DNA from: UBA7477 sp045602925
Lineage (GTDB): Bacteria; Bacillota; Clostridia; Oscillospirales; Ruminococcaceae
Direction of reading: 5' to 3'
Length of the DNA: 64,000 bases
Assembly (NCBI GenBank): GCA_045602925.1
Contig: JAZSCN010000008.1
Coordinates: 1 to 64,000, forward strand
The position numbers and the translations under genes were made by a program. Below the pieces are notes generated by a model that did no database searches, was not told the origin of the DNA, and was given only the letters and a program-made list of their open reading frames with translations. Below are positions 26,205 to 34,292 of this stretch, piece by piece (position 1 is the first letter of the stretch; each line of letters opens with the position of its first letter).

Positions 26205-26266
26205 GTCTCTTTTTCCTATTGTCCGTTTTTACTGGACTTGTGCAAAACTGTGGGGCTAAATTATGC

Positions 26267-27193
26267 CTATTCAAGTGGTGAAAGATATTGAAGGTCATAC
26301 GGCGTGCGCTGATATACGCAGTAGTTTAGCCAGTTTGCGTACATAAGGTTTGCACTACAGCTCCAATTAAATACCGGAGTGTTTTCGGGATTGTTGTCAG
26401 GGAAGTAGTTGTACGGAACAGATACGTCATCACGTTTTCCAACATCTCTGAAATATTCGTTAGCAAGCGTCTCTCTGTCGTATTCCCAGTGACCGAGCAG
26501 GAAGAATTGTCTCTCGCTCTTGTCAGAAATAACATGCACGCCTGCCTCGTACGATTCAGCGATTACAGTGAGCTGGTCGCATTTGTCAATATCGGAGCGT
26601 CGAACTTCTGTGTGACGTGAATGTGGACAGTGGAATACATCGCCAAAGCCACGGAGAAGTAAACTTTCAGGATGCTCAATGTGGTGCTTGAAGTTACCAA
26701 ACATCTTTGTCCCGAGAGGATACTTAGGAATTCCATAGTGGTAGTAAAGACCTGCCTGTGCACCCCAACAAATATGTATAGTAGAATATACATTTGTCTT
26801 AGACCACTCGAAAACCTCGCAAAGCTCTTTCCAGTAGTCTACATCATCAAAATCAAGCGTCTCAACAGGAGCACCTGTTATAATAAGACCGTCATATCTG
26901 TTGTACTTAATTTCATCAAATGACTTGTAGAACGCCAGCATATGTTCTTGAGGCGTTGTCTTTGAAGTGTGAGAAGCCATCTGTACAAGCTCAATATCAA
27001 CGTGGAGTGGAGTGTTACTGAGCAGTCTTAAAATCTGTGTCTCTGTAACAATCTTGTCCGGCATAAGATTGAGAATAGCTACCTTGATAGCTCTAATATC
27101 TTGATGCTCAGCACGGTCATTCCCGATAACGAATATATTTTCTTTTTCTAAAGTCGAATAAGCAGGTAGATTGTTTGGAATTTTAATTGGCAT
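26267..27193 (-). CDS. metA: Homoserine O-acetyltransferase (MetA family)
   Basis: Activates homoserine for methionine synthesis. The catalytic Cys142 lies in IHICWGAQAG, the Arg/His region is in FHCPHSRHTEV, and the His-x-Glu pair is in GHWEYDRETL. At position 111 (GAPVETLDF) the residue is Glu, which in characterised MetA enzymes selects acetyl-CoA; succinyl-type enzymes have Gly there. At 308 aa it is normal. The start is the conserved MPIKIPNNLPA. The best Shine-Dalgarno sequence lies far upstream, separated by a small hairpin. An IS3 remnant abuts the 3' end within about 10 bp. No other met genes are adjacent. Confidence 0.94.
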   Translation of the reverse strand: MPIKIPNNLPAYSTLEKENIFVIGNDRAEHQDIRAIKVAILNLMPDKIVTETQILRLLSNTPLHVDIELVQMASHTSKTTPQEHMLAFYKSFDEIKYNRYDGLIITGAPVETLDFDDVDYWKELCEVFEWSKTNVYSTIHICWGAQAGLYYHYGIPKYPLGTKMFGNFKHHIEHPESLLLRGFGDVFHCPHSRHTEVRRSDIDKCDQLTVIAESYEAGVHVISDKSERQFFLLGHWEYDRETLANEYFRDVGKRDDVSVPYNYFPDNNPENTPVFNWSCSANLMYANWLNYCVYQRTPYDLQYLSPLE

Positions 27194-27205
27194 AGTATAA
27201 TTTAT

Positions 27206-27230
27206 AGCGTTTTAATACGCTTCTCCTTTT
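27206..27230 (-). promoter_or_regulatory. Hairpin between distant Shine-Dalgarno and metA start
   Basis: On the minus strand AAAAGGAG (complement of 27223-27230) is followed at once by stem AGCGT/ACGCT (27206-27210 with 27217-27221) and then about 12 nt to the ATG at 27193. The linear spacing of about 29 nt is too long unless the hairpin folds. Confidence 0.4.
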
Positions 27231-27306
27231 TGTAATGCTTCTAGTATTATAACATCTTTTTAAAAATATTTCAATAGGGAATAGCCCCTGGCTTAAAAGA
27301 AAATCA

Positions 27307-27335
27307 TTGACTATTTTGTGCTGTAATGGTATAAT
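27307..27335 (+). promoter_or_regulatory. Promoter of tmk
   Basis: TTGACT (27307-27312), 17-nt spacer, TATAAT (27330-27335), about 40 nt before the tmk start. Confidence 0.75.
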
Positions 27336-27374
27336 GATATTGTGTATTCTTATGTCTGGATATGAGGTGTTATT

Positions 27375-28043
27375 GTGACAAATTCTAAGCTTGTTGTTAT
27401 AGAAGGGCTCGATGGAAGTGGAAAATCCACACAATTTGAGCTTGTCAAAGAATATCTATGCGAAAAAGGCGTTGATGTTAAGGCTATAAGCTTTCCTGAA
27501 TATGATAAACCGTCATCAACTCTCGTCAAGATGTATCTGGGTGGAGAGTTTTCAAAGAATGCCTCTGACGTCAATGCATATGCGGCATCTAGCTTTTATG
27601 CAGTCGATAGATATGCAAGCTACAAGCTTTATTGGGAAAAGGATTATCTTGAAGGAAAGAGTATTTTAGCTGCTCGATATGTTACATCTAATGCGATTTA
27701 TCAGATGACTAAGCTCACTAAGGATAAGTGGGATAGCTATATAGATTGGCTCTATGAATACGAATACGAAAAAATGGGATTACCTAAGCCTGACCTCGTT
27801 ATTTTTCTTGATATGCCTGTTGATGTTTCTCAGAAGCTTATGAGTAAGCGCTATGAGGGTGACGAAGCAAAGAAGGATATTCACGAGGCTAACGTGGAAT
27901 TCCTTAATAAATGTAGAGAAGCCGCACTCTTTGCTGCTAATAAAGACAATTGGGCAATTATTCCTTGCTCGGATGGTGAAAGCCCTCTTTCAATAGAATG
28001 TATTTTTGAAAAGATTATTGAATGTGTTAATAAGATTATATAG
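27375..28043 (+). CDS. tmk: Thymidylate kinase family protein
   Basis: Phosphorylates dTMP to dTDP for DNA synthesis. The P-loop EGLDGSGKST (residues 9-18), a DR-x-type motif (VDRYASYK), and the LDMPVDVSQKLMSKR lid/base region are visible. At 222 aa it is slightly longer than the ~205-210 aa norm, and the usual DRY/xxA-Y-Q block appears as SNAIYQM. The start is GTG 27375. No second tmk is in the window, so whether this is the essential copy cannot be told. It is 17 nt upstream of a DUF2156 gene. Confidence 0.88.
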   Translation: MTNSKLVVIEGLDGSGKSTQFELVKEYLCEKGVDVKAISFPEYDKPSSTLVKMYLGGEFSKNASDVNAYAASSFYAVDRYASYKLYWEKDYLEGKSILAARYVTSNAIYQMTKLTKDKWDSYIDWLYEYEYEKMGLPKPDLVIFLDMPVDVSQKLMSKRYEGDEAKKDIHEANVEFLNKCREAALFAANKDNWAIIPCSDGESPLSIECIFEKIIECVNKII

Positions 28044-28060
28044 CATTTGGAGTAATTGTT

Positions 28061-28954
28061 TTGAATTTTGAATATAGAATTATTGATATAAGCGATAAAG
28101 AATGGATAACTGAGCTTTTGCAAAAATCCGATTTTATGGCTTGCGAATATTCTTTTGCTAACAATTTTGCTTGGCGAAGATTAGCTGATTCAAATATATG
28201 TAGATATAAAGACTTCTATTTTTTAAGGTCGATTATAGATGATGAGGTGTATTTTACCTATCCTGCAGGCGATGGCGACGTAAAGGAGTTCTTTGACCTT
28301 TTACTTTCTGAATGCAAGGCTGAAGGTAGAGAACTAAAGCTTGTTTCTGTTTTGGAAAGCTGTGTTAATAACCTTGTTGGTATTTATGGCGATAAGGTTA
28401 ACGCACAAGAGGATAGAAGTAATTTTGATTATATCTATAATACAAACGAGCTTATAGAACTTCGTGGAAAGAAATTTCACGGAAAGAGAAATCATATTTC
28501 TAATTTTAAAAAATCTGATTGGGAATATAAAGAGCTCACAAAAGAGCTTATAGATGATTGCATCGAGTTTTCGGCAGTTGCTTTTAACGATAAAGAGTCA
28601 TATACCTCACATTCTGCCGTAGCTGAACAGTTTGCAATTAATACGTTTTTTAGCTTCTATGATGAGCTTGACTTAAAAGGCGGAGTGCTCTACCAAAATG
28701 GTAAGATGGTAGGCTTTACGTTTGGAGAAGCACTTAATAGCGATACGTTTGTTATCCACGTAGAAAAAGCACTTGGGAATGTCCAGGGTGCATATCCTAC
28801 ACTTTTTAATGAGTTTATTAAAGCTAATGCCACACAATTTAAATATATAAATAGGGAAGATGATGTTGGAGTGGAAGGCCTTAGAAAATCTAAGCTTTCT
28901 TATCGTCCTGAATTTCTCTTAAAGAAATATGTGGTTACAATTAAGGATAATTAG
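28061..28954 (+). CDS. DUF2156 (GNAT-like) protein
   Basis: A 297-residue cytosolic protein of the DUF2156 family, which shares the tandem GNAT fold of the aminoacyl-transferase domain of lysyl-phosphatidylglycerol synthases but lacks membrane helices. Typical features are the aromatic N-terminal ACEYSFANNFAWR (about residues 27-39), the KFHGKRNHISNF segment, and the C-terminal INREDDVGVEGLRKSKLSY. It starts with TTG 28061. It is clustered with tmk, a DJ-1 protein and the folate cyclo-ligase. The acyl or aminoacyl substrate is unknown. Confidence 0.85.
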   Translation: MNFEYRIIDISDKEWITELLQKSDFMACEYSFANNFAWRRLADSNICRYKDFYFLRSIIDDEVYFTYPAGDGDVKEFFDLLLSECKAEGRELKLVSVLESCVNNLVGIYGDKVNAQEDRSNFDYIYNTNELIELRGKKFHGKRNHISNFKKSDWEYKELTKELIDDCIEFSAVAFNDKESYTSHSAVAEQFAINTFFSFYDELDLKGGVLYQNGKMVGFTFGEALNSDTFVIHVEKALGNVQGAYPTLFNEFIKANATQFKYINREDDVGVEGLRKSKLSYRPEFLLKKYVVTIKDN

Positions 28955-28965
28955 GAGGCAAAGTA

Positions 28966-29514
28966 ATGATTTATGTTTTTATTGCTGACGGATTTGAAGA
29001 AGCCGAAGCACTCGTACCTGTAGATATTTTAAGAAGAGCCGAACTTGAGGTTGTTACAGTTGGCATAGGTTCTTGTATTGTAAAAGGCTCTCACGGTATA
29101 AGAGTTATGACTGATGCTGATGATAAACAAATCGCTATGGATGATACAGTCGATATGATTGTACTTCCGGGTGGTATGCCAGGTACGCTTAATCTTGAAA
29201 AGAATGCTACTGTGCAGAGTGCAATTGATTATTGTATAGCTAACGATAAGTTCATCGGTGCAATTTGTGCCGCTCCTTCAATTCTTGGCAGAAGAAATCT
29301 TCTCAAGGGCAAGAAGGCAACTTGTTTCCCGGGCTTTGAACAGTTTTTGCTCGGCGCAGAATATTCAAATGAAAGCGTAGTTAGAGATGGCAAGATAATC
29401 ACAGCTAAAGGTGCCGGCGTCGCAACTAAGTTTGGACTTGCACTTGTCGAAGCTATAACCAATAATAAGGCTAGAGCCGATAGACTTGCGCAGGCATTGC
29501 AGTGTGATGAATAA
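28966..29514 (+). CDS. DJ-1/PfpI family protein
   Basis: A 182-residue class-I glutamine-amidotransferase-like protein of the DJ-1/ThiJ/YajL group. The conserved acidic residue is in DGFEEAEAL (about residues 7-15) and the nucleophile-elbow Cys in GAICAAPSILG (about 99-109). Members act as glyoxalase-III or deglycase-type stress proteins; the precise activity is debated. AGGAGG lies close upstream. Its last codons overlap the next gene's start by 8 nt. Confidence 0.9.
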   Translation: MIYVFIADGFEEAEALVPVDILRRAELEVVTVGIGSCIVKGSHGIRVMTDADDKQIAMDDTVDMIVLPGGMPGTLNLEKNATVQSAIDYCIANDKFIGAICAAPSILGRRNLLKGKKATCFPGFEQFLLGAEYSNESVVRDGKIITAKGAGVATKFGLALVEAITNNKARADRLAQALQCDE

Positions 29515-30070
29515 AAAAGAGCTAAGAGCGTATTACAAAACACTCAGGAAGGCTTTGTCAAAGTGCGAGAAGGACAAGCTGGATAATGAGATAACCGAAA
29601 ACTTTTTAAGCCTTGACGAGTATAAGAACGCTCAGTGCTTACTTTGTTATGTGTCTTCTCAAATCGAAGTCGGAACAATAGCTGTAATTCAAACGGCTTT
29701 AAAAGACGGAAAGTCGGTTTATGTTCCTAAATGCTCCGATGAAGGCAATGCTATGACCTTTTATCGTATAGGTTCACTCGTAGAACTTACAATCGGTTCG
29801 TATGGTATACTTGAGCCTAGTGAAACTGCTGTAAAGTATATGGGTGAAAATGCATTGTGCATAGTTCCTGCACTTTCTTATGATAAGCTGGGTTATAGAC
29901 TCGGTTTTGGAAAAGGCTATTACGATAGGTTTCTTAACGAGAATAAAAATTTGTATCCTATCGGTTTTTGCTATTCAAATTGCATGACAGAAAAGTTACC
30001 GTCAGAACAGTATGACATAGCTGTAAAAATGATTATTACAGAAAATTTAATTATAGATATAGAGGTGTAA
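29507..30070 (+). CDS. 5-formyltetrahydrofolate cyclo-ligase
   Basis: ATP-dependent conversion of 5-formyl-THF to 5,10-methenyl-THF, a folate salvage step. The N-terminal KKELRAYYKTLRKAL block binds ATP, and the C-terminal signature RLGFGKGYYDRFL is clear. About 187 aa is typical. I chose ATG 29507 because the family starts with this block; the in-frame ATG 21 nt upstream gives a non-homologous leader. It overlaps the DJ-1 gene, so it is probably coupled to it, and mltG starts 3 nt downstream. Confidence 0.92.
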   Translation: MNKKELRAYYKTLRKALSKCEKDKLDNEITENFLSLDEYKNAQCLLCYVSSQIEVGTIAVIQTALKDGKSVYVPKCSDEGNAMTFYRIGSLVELTIGSYGILEPSETAVKYMGENALCIVPALSYDKLGYRLGFGKGYYDRFLNENKNLYPIGFCYSNCMTEKLPSEQYDIAVKMIITENLIIDIEV

Positions 30071-30073
30071 TCC

Positions 30074-31669
30074 ATGACAGGAAAGGATAATGAGCTTGAT
30101 AGACTTTTTAATGAAAGTCTAAACAGATTAAATAAGCTAAGTAGCAATAGCGTATCTGACCTTTCTACAGTTTCTTTTTCAACTGAAAAGGCTGAAGCTA
30201 AGAAGGAAGACCTTGTAGCCGAAGAAAAGCAAGAGGTTCAAAATTTCGAAGCTGTTGAGATTCAGCCTGAAGCTCAAGCTTCTGTAGAAGCTGTTTCTGA
30301 ATATAATGAAGCAGAGCTTGAAGACCAGCTTCCAGAGGTTTCTGTATTTGAACAAACCTTAGTTCAAGAAAATATATCAAATGAAGCTTTGCATGAAAAC
30401 ACTGATGAGCTAGGTGAAGCTCTTGACGAGAATGGTGAAGAGCTTTTAGAGTCAGAAGATTTTGATGATGAGTATGATGACGAGGACTTTGACGACGAAG
30501 TCGTTGACGATGAGGATTTTGTAGAAGATTATACAGATGTTTCTATGCGTTCAAAACTTCAGTTTAATATGCGTCAAGACTATGCTCCTAAAAAGAAGAG
30601 GAAAAAGAAGAAGGTTAAGCCTAACAATAGTATTCTCGTTGGTACCGTTGTAACAGTTATAGTAATTGCTGTATCCTTTATCCTTTCCTTCCTGACTATT
30701 CAGCTTGGCGTCGAGTATATGGGAATATCAAAGTCTGAGGAAAGTATAACCTTTGAAATTCCTGCAGGAACAACTACTTCTACAATCGGTGACCTTTTGT
30801 ATCAAAAGGGTATTATCAATAATCCTACTCTCTTCAAAATCGTAATGAAGGTCAAGAAAGTTAATGACTCGATGATTTATGATGGAGAGATTACGCTTAC
30901 TCCTAATATGACATATCCAAGTATAATTGATGCTATCTGTACTTCAAGAAAGGTCTATGAAACGGTTACCGTAACCTTTACCGAAGGCACATCGCTCTAT
31001 AAGGCAGCTAAGCTGCTTGAAGAAAACGGCGTGTGTGAAGCAGCTGCGTTCTTAGAAGAGTTTAATAAGAATTCAGGATTTGATTTTGAAAACGGTCTTA
31101 CACTTAATGACCAGACACTCTATAAGATGGAAGGCTTCTTCTTCCCGGATACATATGAATTCTATAAAGAAGATACAGCCGAGAATGTAGTATCAAAGAT
31201 AAAGACAAACTTTGATAGCAAGATTACAGATGAGGTCAAGGCTCTTATAGAAAAGAGTGGTCTTAGCCTCTATGAAGTTATTACCTTAGCTTCAATTGTA
31301 CAAGCAGAAGCTGACACTAAGGAGAATATGGAGCTCGTAGCATCTGTATTCCTTAATAGACTTTCATTTACTGCTGAGTTCCCACATCTCCAGTCGGATG
31401 CAACAATCTTCTATGTAAGAAATACCATCGCTTCAGCATTAGGTGGAGAGGATAAGGTTTCGCTGTATACACCACTTTACGATACATATACTTGCTATGG
31501 CCTCCCAATCGGTGCAATTGGAAATCCAGGTATGGATGCTATTATGGCAGTTCTCAAGCCAGCAGAAACTACATATTGTTATTTCGTAACAGACTCTAAA
31601 ACCGGCGAGTTCTACTATGCAGAAACCTATGAGGAACATCTGGAAAACTGCGAAAAGGCAGGTTACTAA
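30074..31669 (+). CDS. mltG: Endolytic transglycosylase MltG (YceG-like)
   Basis: Membrane-anchored lytic transglycosylase that cuts nascent peptidoglycan and sets glycan length. A ~170-residue cytosolic N-terminus is strongly acidic in its last part (many D/E at about 115-155), followed by a basic KKKRKKKK stretch and one membrane helix (about 190-215). The YceG catalytic domain carries the Glu in ASIVQAEADTKEN and the conserved LQSDATIFY region. At 531 aa it is longer than the ~340 aa E. coli form, all because of the N-terminus. Confidence 0.93.
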   Translation: MTGKDNELDRLFNESLNRLNKLSSNSVSDLSTVSFSTEKAEAKKEDLVAEEKQEVQNFEAVEIQPEAQASVEAVSEYNEAELEDQLPEVSVFEQTLVQENISNEALHENTDELGEALDENGEELLESEDFDDEYDDEDFDDEVVDDEDFVEDYTDVSMRSKLQFNMRQDYAPKKKRKKKKVKPNNSILVGTVVTVIVIAVSFILSFLTIQLGVEYMGISKSEESITFEIPAGTTTSTIGDLLYQKGIINNPTLFKIVMKVKKVNDSMIYDGEITLTPNMTYPSIIDAICTSRKVYETVTVTFTEGTSLYKAAKLLEENGVCEAAAFLEEFNKNSGFDFENGLTLNDQTLYKMEGFFFPDTYEFYKEDTAENVVSKIKTNFDSKITDEVKALIEKSGLSLYEVITLASIVQAEADTKENMELVASVFLNRLSFTAEFPHLQSDATIFYVRNTIASALGGEDKVSLYTPLYDTYTCYGLPIGAIGNPGMDAIMAVLKPAETTYCYFVTDSKTGEFYYAETYEEHLENCEKAGY

Positions 31670-31671
31670 GA

Positions 31672-32901
31672 TTGAGTAATTTTGATATTAACAGATTAGA
31701 AGTGCTTGCACCTGCAGGCGATATGGAAAGGTTTAATGCCGCAATAGACTTCGGCGCAGATGCCGTATATCTCGGTGGCCAAATGTTCGGCATGAGAGCA
31801 GGCCCTGCGAATTTCACTGGCGAAGAACTATCACAAGCTGTAAAGCTAGCGCATAGCCGTGGCGTGAAGGTGTATCTTACTTGCAACACCTTGCCAAGAA
31901 ATAATGAAATCGTGCATTTCGAGGAGTTTATTAAAACTGCCTCGGATGCAGGAGTTGACGCTGTTATCGCTACCGATATAGGCATTCTCTCGCTCATCAA
32001 GAAGTATACTCCGGATATGGAAATCCATATTTCTACCCAAGCAGGCATAGTAAACTATGTAACAGCACAAGAGTTTTACAATATGGGCGCAAAAAGGGTA
32101 GTACTCGCAAGAGAGCTTTCTCTCGATGAGATTTCCGAAATAAGAGCAAAGACAGACAAGGCTCTCGATATAGAAGCCTTCGTTCATGGTGCAATGTGCG
32201 TTAGCTTTTCCGGAAGATGCCTGCTTTCTCAGTATCTCGTGAATAGAGATGCCAACAGAGGCGAGTGCGCACAGCCTTGTCGCTGGGGATATCACCTTAT
32301 GGAAGAAAAACGAGAAGGCGAGTTCTATCCTATCTTTGAGGACGAAAAGGGAAGTTATATTCTTAATGCTAAGGATATGTGTATGATAGAACAGCTCGAC
32401 CTCCTCGCTAAAGCCGGCGTAAACAGCTTTAAAATCGAAGGTAGAGCTAAATCCTCATACTATGTTTCTGTTGTCGCAAATGCATATAGAATGGCTACCG
32501 ATATCCTTAAGAAAAACCCCGATAACTACTCCTTGCCACAATGGGTTAAGGACGAGGTCTATAAGGTTAGCCATAGAGCCTATTGCACGGGATTTCTGTT
32601 TGGGCATCCAAAGGATTGCCAGTATTACGAAAACAGCGGTTATATAAGAGAATATGACGTTGTTGCAGTTATAGATGAGTGTAAGGACGGAATGATTTAC
32701 GCAACTCAGCGCAATAAGTTCAATAAGGGCGATGAGCTTGAAATTTTAGCACCAAAGTGCGAGCCAGTAAAGCTTTCTGCTGATACAATCTATAACGAGT
32801 GGGGACAGCTTGTAGACTCAGCAAACCACGCAATGATGAAGATTTCAATGCCGTGCGTCAGCACTTTCCCAAAGAATTCAATTATCAGAATGAAGAAATA
32901 A
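31672..32901 (+). CDS. U32 family peptidase-like protein (TrhP/YrrO type)
   Basis: A 409-residue U32 protein. The N-terminal LEVLAPAGDMERFNAAIDFG and the Cys cluster region CVSFSGRCLLSQYL ... GECAQPCRWGY define the family; the Cys residues probably bind an iron-sulfur cluster. Characterised relatives (TrhP) take part in 5-hydroxyuridine formation at tRNA position 34 rather than in proteolysis. The C-terminal beta domain (about 325-409) is present. The start is TTG 31672, 2 nt after mltG. A tRNA role is inferred from family. Confidence 0.88.
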   Translation: MSNFDINRLEVLAPAGDMERFNAAIDFGADAVYLGGQMFGMRAGPANFTGEELSQAVKLAHSRGVKVYLTCNTLPRNNEIVHFEEFIKTASDAGVDAVIATDIGILSLIKKYTPDMEIHISTQAGIVNYVTAQEFYNMGAKRVVLARELSLDEISEIRAKTDKALDIEAFVHGAMCVSFSGRCLLSQYLVNRDANRGECAQPCRWGYHLMEEKREGEFYPIFEDEKGSYILNAKDMCMIEQLDLLAKAGVNSFKIEGRAKSSYYVSVVANAYRMATDILKKNPDNYSLPQWVKDEVYKVSHRAYCTGFLFGHPKDCQYYENSGYIREYDVVAVIDECKDGMIYATQRNKFNKGDELEILAPKCEPVKLSADTIYNEWGQLVDSANHAMMKISMPCVSTFPKNSIIRMKK

Positions 32902-32904
32902 TCC

Positions 32905-32938
32905 AAAACAGCACTTGCCTTATGCGGTGCTGTTTTAC
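32905..32938 (+). terminator. Intrinsic terminator of the tmk-U32 run
   Basis: 10-bp perfect stem AAAACAGCAC / GTGCTGTTTT with a 12-nt loop. Confidence 0.85.
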
Positions 32939-33025
32939 TTGACCGATAAAAGCACAAAATGTCGGGACTTTGGTACTCTGTAATGCTATAATGTAATCAC
33001 GACAAAAGAGAAAGGATGCTGTGAA

Positions 33026-33865
33026 ATGAACGGTTGGGCTGAAGGTATTATTAACGCAATTCAGTATATCGAGGACAATCTTACCGGTGAGCTGTTAGTC
33101 GATGATATTGCATCAAAAGCCTATGTTTCTGTATTCCACTTTCAGAGAATATTTAACGTGCTGTGCGGTGTGACAGTAGGTGAGTATATAAGAAACAGAA
33201 GGCTCACTCTTGCAGCTCAGGAGCTATCAGCTTCTGATACAAGGGTTATTGATGTTGCTCTCAAATATGGATACGATTCTCCCGACAGCTTCACAAGAGC
33301 GTTTACGAAGTTTCACGGTGTTTCTCCATCTGTCGCAAAGGAAAAGGGTGCAGCACTCAAATCGTATGCACCACTGAAAATCAAGCTTACATTGGAGGGC
33401 GGAACAATGATTGATTACAAAATAGTAGAAAAGTCTTCATTCACAATTATCGGAAAAGCAAAGAAATTCAGTGCAGAGTCATCCTATGCTGAGATTCCAA
33501 AGTTCTGGAATGAGCATTATGCATCAGGCGGCGGACAAATAATCAGAGGAATGTACGGAATCTGTATGGACAGCGACGGCAAGAACTTTGATTACTACAT
33601 AGCTGATGTCTATAATCCTTGTATGGATATCCCTGAAGGTCTTGTTACAAGAGAAATTCCGGCAGGAACATGGGCGGTATTTCCATGTAAAGGCGCTTTG
33701 CCGGACTCACTGCAGACTGTGAATACTAAGATATGGAGCGAGTGGCTCCCAAGCTGTAAGGATTATAAGCTTGCCGGCAACTACAATATTGAGATGTATT
33801 GTATTCCACCTGCAAATCCCGACGACACATATACAGAAATATGGGTCCCTGTAACAAAAGCATAA
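33026..33865 (+). CDS. AraC-family regulator with GyrI-like effector domain
   Basis: A 279-residue one-component regulator. The N-terminal AraC DNA-binding domain (about residues 5-108) shows both helix-turn-helices, including VSVFHFQRIFN and YGYDSPDSFTRAFTKFHGVSP. A GyrI-like ligand-binding domain (about 128-279) follows, with the typical IVEKSSFTIIGKAKKF and final EIWVPVTKA. This is the SbmC/Rob/BmrR-type architecture, which often senses hydrophobic cations or drugs. AAAGGATG precedes the start. It is flanked by terminators and has no obvious efflux gene beside it, so the target is unknown. Confidence 0.92.
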   Translation: MNGWAEGIINAIQYIEDNLTGELLVDDIASKAYVSVFHFQRIFNVLCGVTVGEYIRNRRLTLAAQELSASDTRVIDVALKYGYDSPDSFTRAFTKFHGVSPSVAKEKGAALKSYAPLKIKLTLEGGTMIDYKIVEKSSFTIIGKAKKFSAESSYAEIPKFWNEHYASGGGQIIRGMYGICMDSDGKNFDYYIADVYNPCMDIPEGLVTREIPAGTWAVFPCKGALPDSLQTVNTKIWSEWLPSCKDYKLAGNYNIEMYCIPPANPDDTYTEIWVPVTKA

Positions 33866-33867
33866 AT

Positions 33868-33904
33868 AAAGAGCCTCGACACAGCTTGGTCGGGGCTCTT
33901 TATT
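33868..33904. terminator. Bidirectional intrinsic terminator
   Basis: Stem AAAGAGCCtCGAC / GTCGgGGCTCTTT between the convergent AraC/GyrI and mini-pyrophosphatase genes, with A/T tails on both sides. Confidence 0.88.
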
Positions 33905-33913
33905 TGGTTTATT

Positions 33914-34237
33914 CTACATAATGATTTCAATCTGAAAAAATCTTTCTTGAAATTCAACATAATTAAGGATTTCTTCCTTGGTGAAATTCATATTACGTGG
34001 ACATACTACCCACTTATCTTCAACATCATCAAGTCGATGGATAATTGCAATAACTTTGCCTGTGAAAGTCTCAACTGCTTTGTCAACACCAAGAATATAA
34101 GCGTCCTGTTCATCTCCGTCAGGTGCAATAATCCCATCAATATATCCGTAATTTATAGGATAGTATATGTCCGGATGCTCTGGGTGAAAACTATCCATAG
34201 GTCTATCAACAGTTACTGTCACAATATTTCCTATCAT
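33914..34237 (-). CDS. Small inorganic-pyrophosphatase-like protein
   Basis: A 107-residue protein with the soluble-PPase core: HPDIYYPINYGYIDG and the metal-binding signature DGDEQDAYILGV (D-x-D-x-x-D), followed by GKVIAIIHRLDDVEDKWVV. Classical family-I PPases are about 165-180 aa, so this is a compact version lacking N- and C-terminal elements. The Gln in DGDEQDA replaces the usual hydrophobic residue of the signature. The start is ATG 34237 with GGAGG (complement of 34243-34247) at 5 nt. It lies just downstream of ileS, separated by a terminator. Confidence 0.85.
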   Translation of the reverse strand: MIGNIVTVTVDRPMDSFHPEHPDIYYPINYGYIDGIIAPDGDEQDAYILGVDKAVETFTGKVIAIIHRLDDVEDKWVVCPRNMNFTKEEILNYVEFQERFFQIEIIM

Positions 34238-34258
34238 ATATATCCTCCTGCAGAAAGC

Positions 34259-34290
34259 AAACCCCGATAGATATTCTATCGGGGTTGTTT
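34259..34290 (-). terminator. Intrinsic terminator of ileS
   Basis: 12-bp stem AACCCCGATAGA / TCTATCGGGGTT with a very short loop, between the ileS stop and the mini-pyrophosphatase start. Confidence 0.88.
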
Positions 34291-34292
34291 GT

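Larger units (their letters stand above)
25925..26260 (-). mobile_element. Internally deleted IS3-family element (MITE-like remnant)
   Basis: About 335 bp between the LRR gene and metA. The ends share inverted GCCCCA cores (25931-25936 and complement of 26251-26256) with further imperfect matches such as CAGTA followed by A-runs. Inside, on the minus strand, lie the start of an IS3-type orfA and the last ~30 codons of the IS3-type transposase orfB, with roughly a kilobase of the usual element missing between. No target duplication is obvious. Exact outer limits are uncertain by several bases. Confidence 0.8.

Noticed and set aside
26010..26280. TTCAAGTGGTG occurs twice (26010-26020 and 26270-26280), suggesting a target duplication or attachment site
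   Set aside because: Both copies encode the same short (S/T)PLE peptide, one in the transposase C-terminus and one in the MetA C-terminus, and they are not at the element ends; coincidence is more likely.
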